Shown here: positions 22,783 to 22,785 of the stretch, piece by piece | How the letters are laid out: every line of letters starts with the position of its first letter | How positions within the stretch are numbered: the first letter of the stretch is position 1 | NCBI GenBank assembly: GCA_018826545.1 | Contig: JAHKAL010000078.1 | Coordinates: forward strand, 1 to 22,785 | Source of the DNA: Patescibacteria group bacterium | Lineage (GTDB): Bacteria; Patescibacteriota; Microgenomatia; UBA8517 | DNA: 22,785 bases | Direction of reading: 5' to 3' | The notes under the pieces: generated by a model | Told to the model about the DNA's origin: nothing | What the model saw: the letters and a program-made list of their open reading frames with translations, nothing else | The model's database searches: none | Position numbers and translations under genes: made by a program

Positions 22783-22785
22783 ATG
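22783..22785 (+). other. Possible start codon of a further downstream gene
   Basis: The window ends in ATG, 13 bp after the stop codon of the M23-like gene and after an AT-rich run (AATATAATTAATT). The short spacing fits the operon's pattern, but nothing of the gene itself is visible. Confidence 0.25.

Noticed and set aside
1..22785. Recoded stop codons (TGA as glycine, as in some candidate phyla)
   Set aside because: All main genes are intact under the standard code, and VirB4 ends at a TGA that overlaps the next ATG in a normal coupling arrangement.

Overview
The window is AT-rich bacterial DNA using the standard code (TGA ends the VirB4 gene). It most resembles a Candidate Phyla Radiation (Patescibacteria) genome, possibly Microgenomates. 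The reasons are the row of small T4SS_pilin-type genes, the PrgI / split VirB4 arrangement, the PP2C-like protein with a membrane-anchored sensor-like tail, the YdbS-like PH protein with a tiny two-helix partner, and the near absence of Shine-Dalgarno sequences. The phylum assignment is inference from gene content and style; no rRNA is present.

Layout. 1-573 (minus) is the 5' part of a comF-type phosphoribosyltransferase gene cut by the window edge. It diverges over only 20 bp from smpB (594-1025), which is followed after 2 bp by the tmRNA gene ssrA (1028-1385). 1503-2260 holds a DUF3467-like gene overlapping a probable antitoxin gene, which overlaps a RelE/ParE-like toxin gene. 2337-5144 (minus) is a three-gene envelope cluster: PH-domain membrane protein, two-helix protein, PP2C-like membrane protein. 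5189-6871 (minus) is a secreted coiled-coil/SpoIID-LytB protein. From 6935 to the right edge the window is a type IV secretion system (T4SS) locus.

The T4SS locus has two rightward blocks. The first (6935-14275) encodes a cysteine-rich pilin fusion, seven further pilin-like two-helix proteins, a 793-residue anchored protein with a C-terminal lysozyme-like module, and a polytopic VirB6/TrbL-like protein. The second (16838-22769) encodes PrgI (VirB3-like) carrying an extra beta-sandwich domain, a stand-alone VirB4 N-terminal-type protein, the VirB4 ATPase, and a 773-residue membrane protein ending in an M23 endopeptidase-like domain. Between the blocks, on the opposite strand, sits a gene for an unrecognised soluble protein of about 814 residues (14292-16736).

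How they may work together (inference). VirB4 would power pilin assembly or substrate movement through the PrgI/VirB6 membrane platform. The lysozyme-like, M23-like and perhaps SpoIID-like modules would open or remodel peptidoglycan. The eight non-identical pilins would build or vary a surface filament. No VirD4 coupling protein, relaxase, VirB8/9/10 or VirB11 is encoded here, so DNA uptake, conjugation, effector delivery and host attachment all remain possible. Several genes have a -10-like hexamer only 7-16 nt before the start codon and no ribosome-binding site, suggesting leaderless mRNAs. No tRNA, rRNA, CRISPR array, insertion sequence or convincing intrinsic terminator was seen. No gap between genes exceeds 300 bp.
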